Positions 5,591 through 5,787 of a stretch of DNA of 5,787 nt are shown here, one piece after another. The first letter of the stretch is position 1; each line of letters begins with the position of its first letter. The notes beneath the pieces were generated by a model that saw only the letters and a list, made by a program, of their open reading frames with translations, searched no databases and was not told where the DNA came from. Origin of the DNA: JBDTLH01 sp039934875 (GTDB lineage: Bacteria; Acidobacteriota; Terriglobia; Terriglobales; Acidobacteriaceae); assembly GCA_039934875.1 (NCBI GenBank), contig JBDTLH010000400.1, positions 1 through 5,787 of the forward strand. The letters run 5' to 3'. Made by a program: the position numbers and the translations under genes.

Positions 5591-5787
5591 ATGAACGGAA
5601 GCACAGAGCGAGAGATGCAGGCGGTAGGGAGGGGAGAGGACCGGGAATTCTGCGAGTTCAGGAGGAAGGCGCGGCACTCGGAGTTGTTGTCGGCGTCAAC
5701 GGAGAAGTTGCTGAGGGAACTCGGGTTCAGCGGGCGGTTGTGCATAGTGGTGAAGAACGGCACGGTGCAGCGGACGGGATACGAGGA
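5591..5787 (+). CDS. Small divergent protein of unknown function (3' partial)
   Basis: The frame is open from ATG 5591 to the window end, 65 complete codons, beginning MNGSTEREMQAVGRGEDREF and continuing to RTGYE. It has a good ribosome binding site and a plausible promoter, and is transcribed away from the XRE/S24 regulator, the position of a gene under that regulator's control. The N-terminal 45 residues are highly charged and probably helical (EFRRKARHSELL, TEKLLREL). After that, GRLCIVVKNGTVQRT reads as two short beta strands around a turn. This ending faintly resembles small DUF2292-type proteins, which have a hydrophobic strand, a (D/N)G turn and V-Q before a charged end. The resemblance is too weak for a firm call. 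It has no signal peptide or membrane segment in the visible part, and no clear Cro-like helix-turn-helix. Confidence 0.6.
   Translation, partial: MNGSTEREMQAVGRGEDREFCEFRRKARHSELLSASTEKLLRELGFSGRLCIVVKNGTVQRTGYE

Noticed and set aside
5491..5763. Minus-strand frame of 90 codons over the divergent region
   Set aside because: It overlaps the promoter region and the plus-strand gene at 5591, which has a better ribosome binding site and promoter; no supporting start signal was seen.

Overview
The window looks like chromosomal DNA from a bacterium of moderately high GC. Two things suggest Acidobacteriota (class Terriglobia or a relative): the DUF3857/transglutaminase/TPR giant protein, and a 69-residue protein of a type I associate with that group. 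This is inference from gene style; no rRNA or marker gene is present to confirm it.

Layout. Positions 1-3518 (+) hold a very large protein whose N-terminus lies outside the window. It carries a transglutaminase-like fold with an intact Cys-His-Asp triad, followed by a beta-rich region and two TPR-type blocks separated by a non-TPR insert. Positions 3519-3682 hold no gene but are densely structured: read on the minus strand, three abutting perfect hairpins and a D-arm-like stem resemble a class II tRNA whose acceptor stem does not pair. A further hairpin follows at 3618-3645.

Three genes then lie on the minus strand. From their upstream end these are an XRE/S24 (CI/LexA-like) regulator (5454-4738), a 69-residue hypothetical protein (4509-4300), and a four-helix membrane protein of the hydroxylaminobenzene mutase / styrene oxide isomerase family (4159-3683). 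The gaps between them are 228 and 140 bp, so cotranscription is possible but not shown. The 228-bp gap is AT-rich and contains phased A-tracts, tandem repeats and inverted repeats.

Positions 5455-5590 form a divergent control region. It holds two 12-bp direct repeats 17 bp apart next to the regulator start, a perfect 8-1-8 palindrome, and a promoter with a consensus -35 directing transcription rightward. That promoter leads to a short gene (5591 onward, with its own ribosome binding site) that runs off the window. The arrangement resembles a phage-style or stress-response switch in which the regulator controls itself and the divergent gene. No transposase, integrase, CRISPR array or rRNA is visible. 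The most interesting parts are the divergent switch, the tRNA-like element and the mutase-family membrane enzyme.
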